NCBI RefSeq assembly: GCF_001640805.2
Contig: NC_066835.1
Span: 4,023,269-4,087,268 of the forward strand
Length of the DNA stretch: 64,000 nt
Origin: Lates calcarifer
Lineage: Eukaryota; Chordata; Actinopteri; Centropomidae
Reading direction: 5' to 3'
Below the pieces are notes generated by a model. The model saw only the letters and a list, made by a program, of their open reading frames with translations, did no database searches and was not told where the DNA came from. This document shows, piece after piece, positions 62,364-64,000 of this stretch (within the stretch, counting starts at the first letter, position 1; each line of letters begins with the position of its first letter). A program made the translations under genes and the position numbers.

Positions 62364-64000
62364 ATCTATCTTCTCTCTTCTATTTTCACACATGAGTCCA
62401 TACTGTATGAAGTGTGGGTGTATGTTGGTGTATGAACAGTATGTAGGCTATGGCCCTGTGAGCATAATTGGATGTAAACATGTGTTTAGATGCTGGGCAT
62501 ATCTGCAGAGAGATTATATAGAAAACATTAAAAAAAGTGAAATTGCAGTGTAAAACTAGTCCATACACAGCTTTGTAACAATGAAAATGATGACAAGTAA
62601 TATAAGCCCAATCAATAACTGAGTAAATGTGAGGGAATTCTGAAATATTAGCACACTGACATGTTCCATTAGACTTTGTGCTGTAGCAGACTATCACACC
62701 GCCAGCACCAGTGTCAGGTTTTTATTCTTTTTAACTATAAGAACATAACAGAGCAGAGAACAGAGAATGATAGTCAATGTAACAAACAAATGCAACATGA
62801 AGTCAGTGACTCGGTTTGCATCTTTTTTGTTTCTCTTAAATGAGTAACAGCTTAACAGAGCAATCTGGAGTTGTCCATGATGTGCAGTGACTAAGCGTGT
62901 GGTGAGAGTTTTCATTGTGCACTTACATACAAGAGAGAGGCACAAGGTCAACAGCAGTAATTATTCTATGGGAAGCGTGTTGGTCTTCAGTGGGTGATTT
63001 CATTTCCTGCCATTAGCCACAGCGATTAAGCACGAGAACAATGATACTATGATAGCATCAGCAACCACCACACAGCCCCGAGCTGTTCTCAATATTCTCT
63101 AATATTCTCTAAATGTTGCTTTGCATGGGTTAACCCTCCTGCGGTGTTCAGGTAGCCAGAATCTTTAAGCCTTTCACTGTGTCCTTCAATTAGGAAATGA
63201 TCATAATGGATGGATGAAATCTCATCATGAGTCCCATCCTAGACTCCTGTCTGTTATTTTTTAAATACAAAAGATGCTGTTAGTGACATTTTCATGCAGC
63301 TTTGAGAACTGAGGCCCAAATCTGTTTGACCTTGGAATGTAACAGAAATAGCTGACTGTCCCTAAATTAGCCACCATGATGCTTTTATCTCCCTGTTACT
63401 GACACAACCACGAATATTTAATTGATTTTTTGGGCACTTAAGGGAAACTGAAAAAATCTGGAGACCAAACCTAAAAAAATCTGAGATATAACAAACATAT
63501 TAGCAAACTGTTGGTTATTTATTCAACTAGCAATGCATTAGCATTAATTTGGACTTACTGGCCACCTTACAAATATAAATCCAACTATCCTTTTAGCTCT
63601 GCTTTGGTCTCAGCACCTCTTTAGCGGCTAAATACTCCACAGTTGTTAACATGTCTGTCTGTCGTTTTATACTGGGTAGGTAGCACATATGGTTTATTTG
63701 AGCTTTGTAGATGAAAACAACTTCCTACAGGCTAAAGCAAACATATAAGTTACAGGCTGCACACCTTTACACTTCACATCACATTTAGTTTTTATTAATA
63801 TGAACACTTTCATCAGTGCATCTTTAAATATAAAATAAATATTTATTTTTCTTTTTCATTTTTGGTTATGAGACATTTAGAGGCCATGTTTTAAAGACGG
63901 GATTTTGTTGTTCTCATTTTGCCATTTCCTGTATCATCTTTTTAGTTGCATGTTTTGGTATGCTCCTAATGCTGGTATTCAATTTATTATGAATGAATAT

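Larger units (their letters stand above)
50842..64000. repeat. 13.2-kb duplicated block, copy B (starts at gap edge, runs off window)
   Basis: Direct-orientation near-identical copy of 30880-44051. Examples of differences: an 11-base shortening near 58714 (compare 38746-38757), a four-base insertion near 55551, an 11-base shortening near 59605, and different (CA)n lengths near 58749 and 62023. A few dozen differences over 13 kb is in the range of allelic variation in outbred fish. Single-base indels cluster in the first ~600 bases next to the gap. Confidence 0.97.
58606..64000. other. Intergenic DNA upstream of the promoter (copy B)
   Basis: Duplicate of 38641-44051 with the same repeats at shifted positions: (CA)n(TA)n 58749-58802, A13G11 at 59508-59531, tRNA-like fossil 61333-61395, (CA)n 62023-62051, and MITE-like repeat 62203-62363. 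No coding sequence is supported. Confidence 0.6.

Overview
This is vertebrate nuclear DNA, most likely from a percomorph teleost fish. It is AT-rich, nearly free of open reading frames, and carries fish-type dispersed repeats: degraded Tc1/mariner elements, tRNA-derived SINE remnants, several short dispersed families recognised from memory, and (CA)n/(TA)n microsatellites. No operon-like gene packing, viral genome, CRISPR array or rRNA gene was seen.

The only protein-coding sequence I can support is one short first coding exon on the minus strand. It occurs twice, at 37959-38049 and 57923-58013. Both copies encode the same 30 residues, starting MGSEKYLPEL, followed by a phase-1 GT splice donor. 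This is the N-terminus (start of the QUA1 dimerisation segment) of a KHDRBS/SAM68-like STAR RNA-binding protein, closest to KHDRBS3 (SLM2/T-STAR). Each copy has a CpG-rich 5' region with a GC box and a CCAAT box on the minus strand. In this reading, 1-37958 is the large intron 1, and 38050 onward is promoter and intergenic DNA.

Layout: 1-30879 is single-copy intronic DNA with scattered repeats. 30880-44051 is copy A of a 13.2-kb duplicated block containing exon 1. 44052-49841 is upstream intergenic DNA with a SINE remnant and a smaller ~640-bp duplication carrying a Tc1-type element. 49842-50841 is exactly 1000 N. 50842-64000 is copy B of the 13.2-kb block, starting at the gap edge and still matching at the window end. 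Copies A and B are almost identical, differing by scattered single-base changes, microsatellite lengths and a few small indels.

The most economical explanation of the large duplication is an unmerged overlap of two allelic contigs across an arbitrary-size gap, not a biological duplication. If it is real, the gene would have two tandem promoters and first exons. I found no convincing previously undescribed system. Other items worth checking are a compact near-perfect hairpin at 12808-12852, the nested duplication at 46.1-49.5 kb, and several GC-richer islands in the intron.
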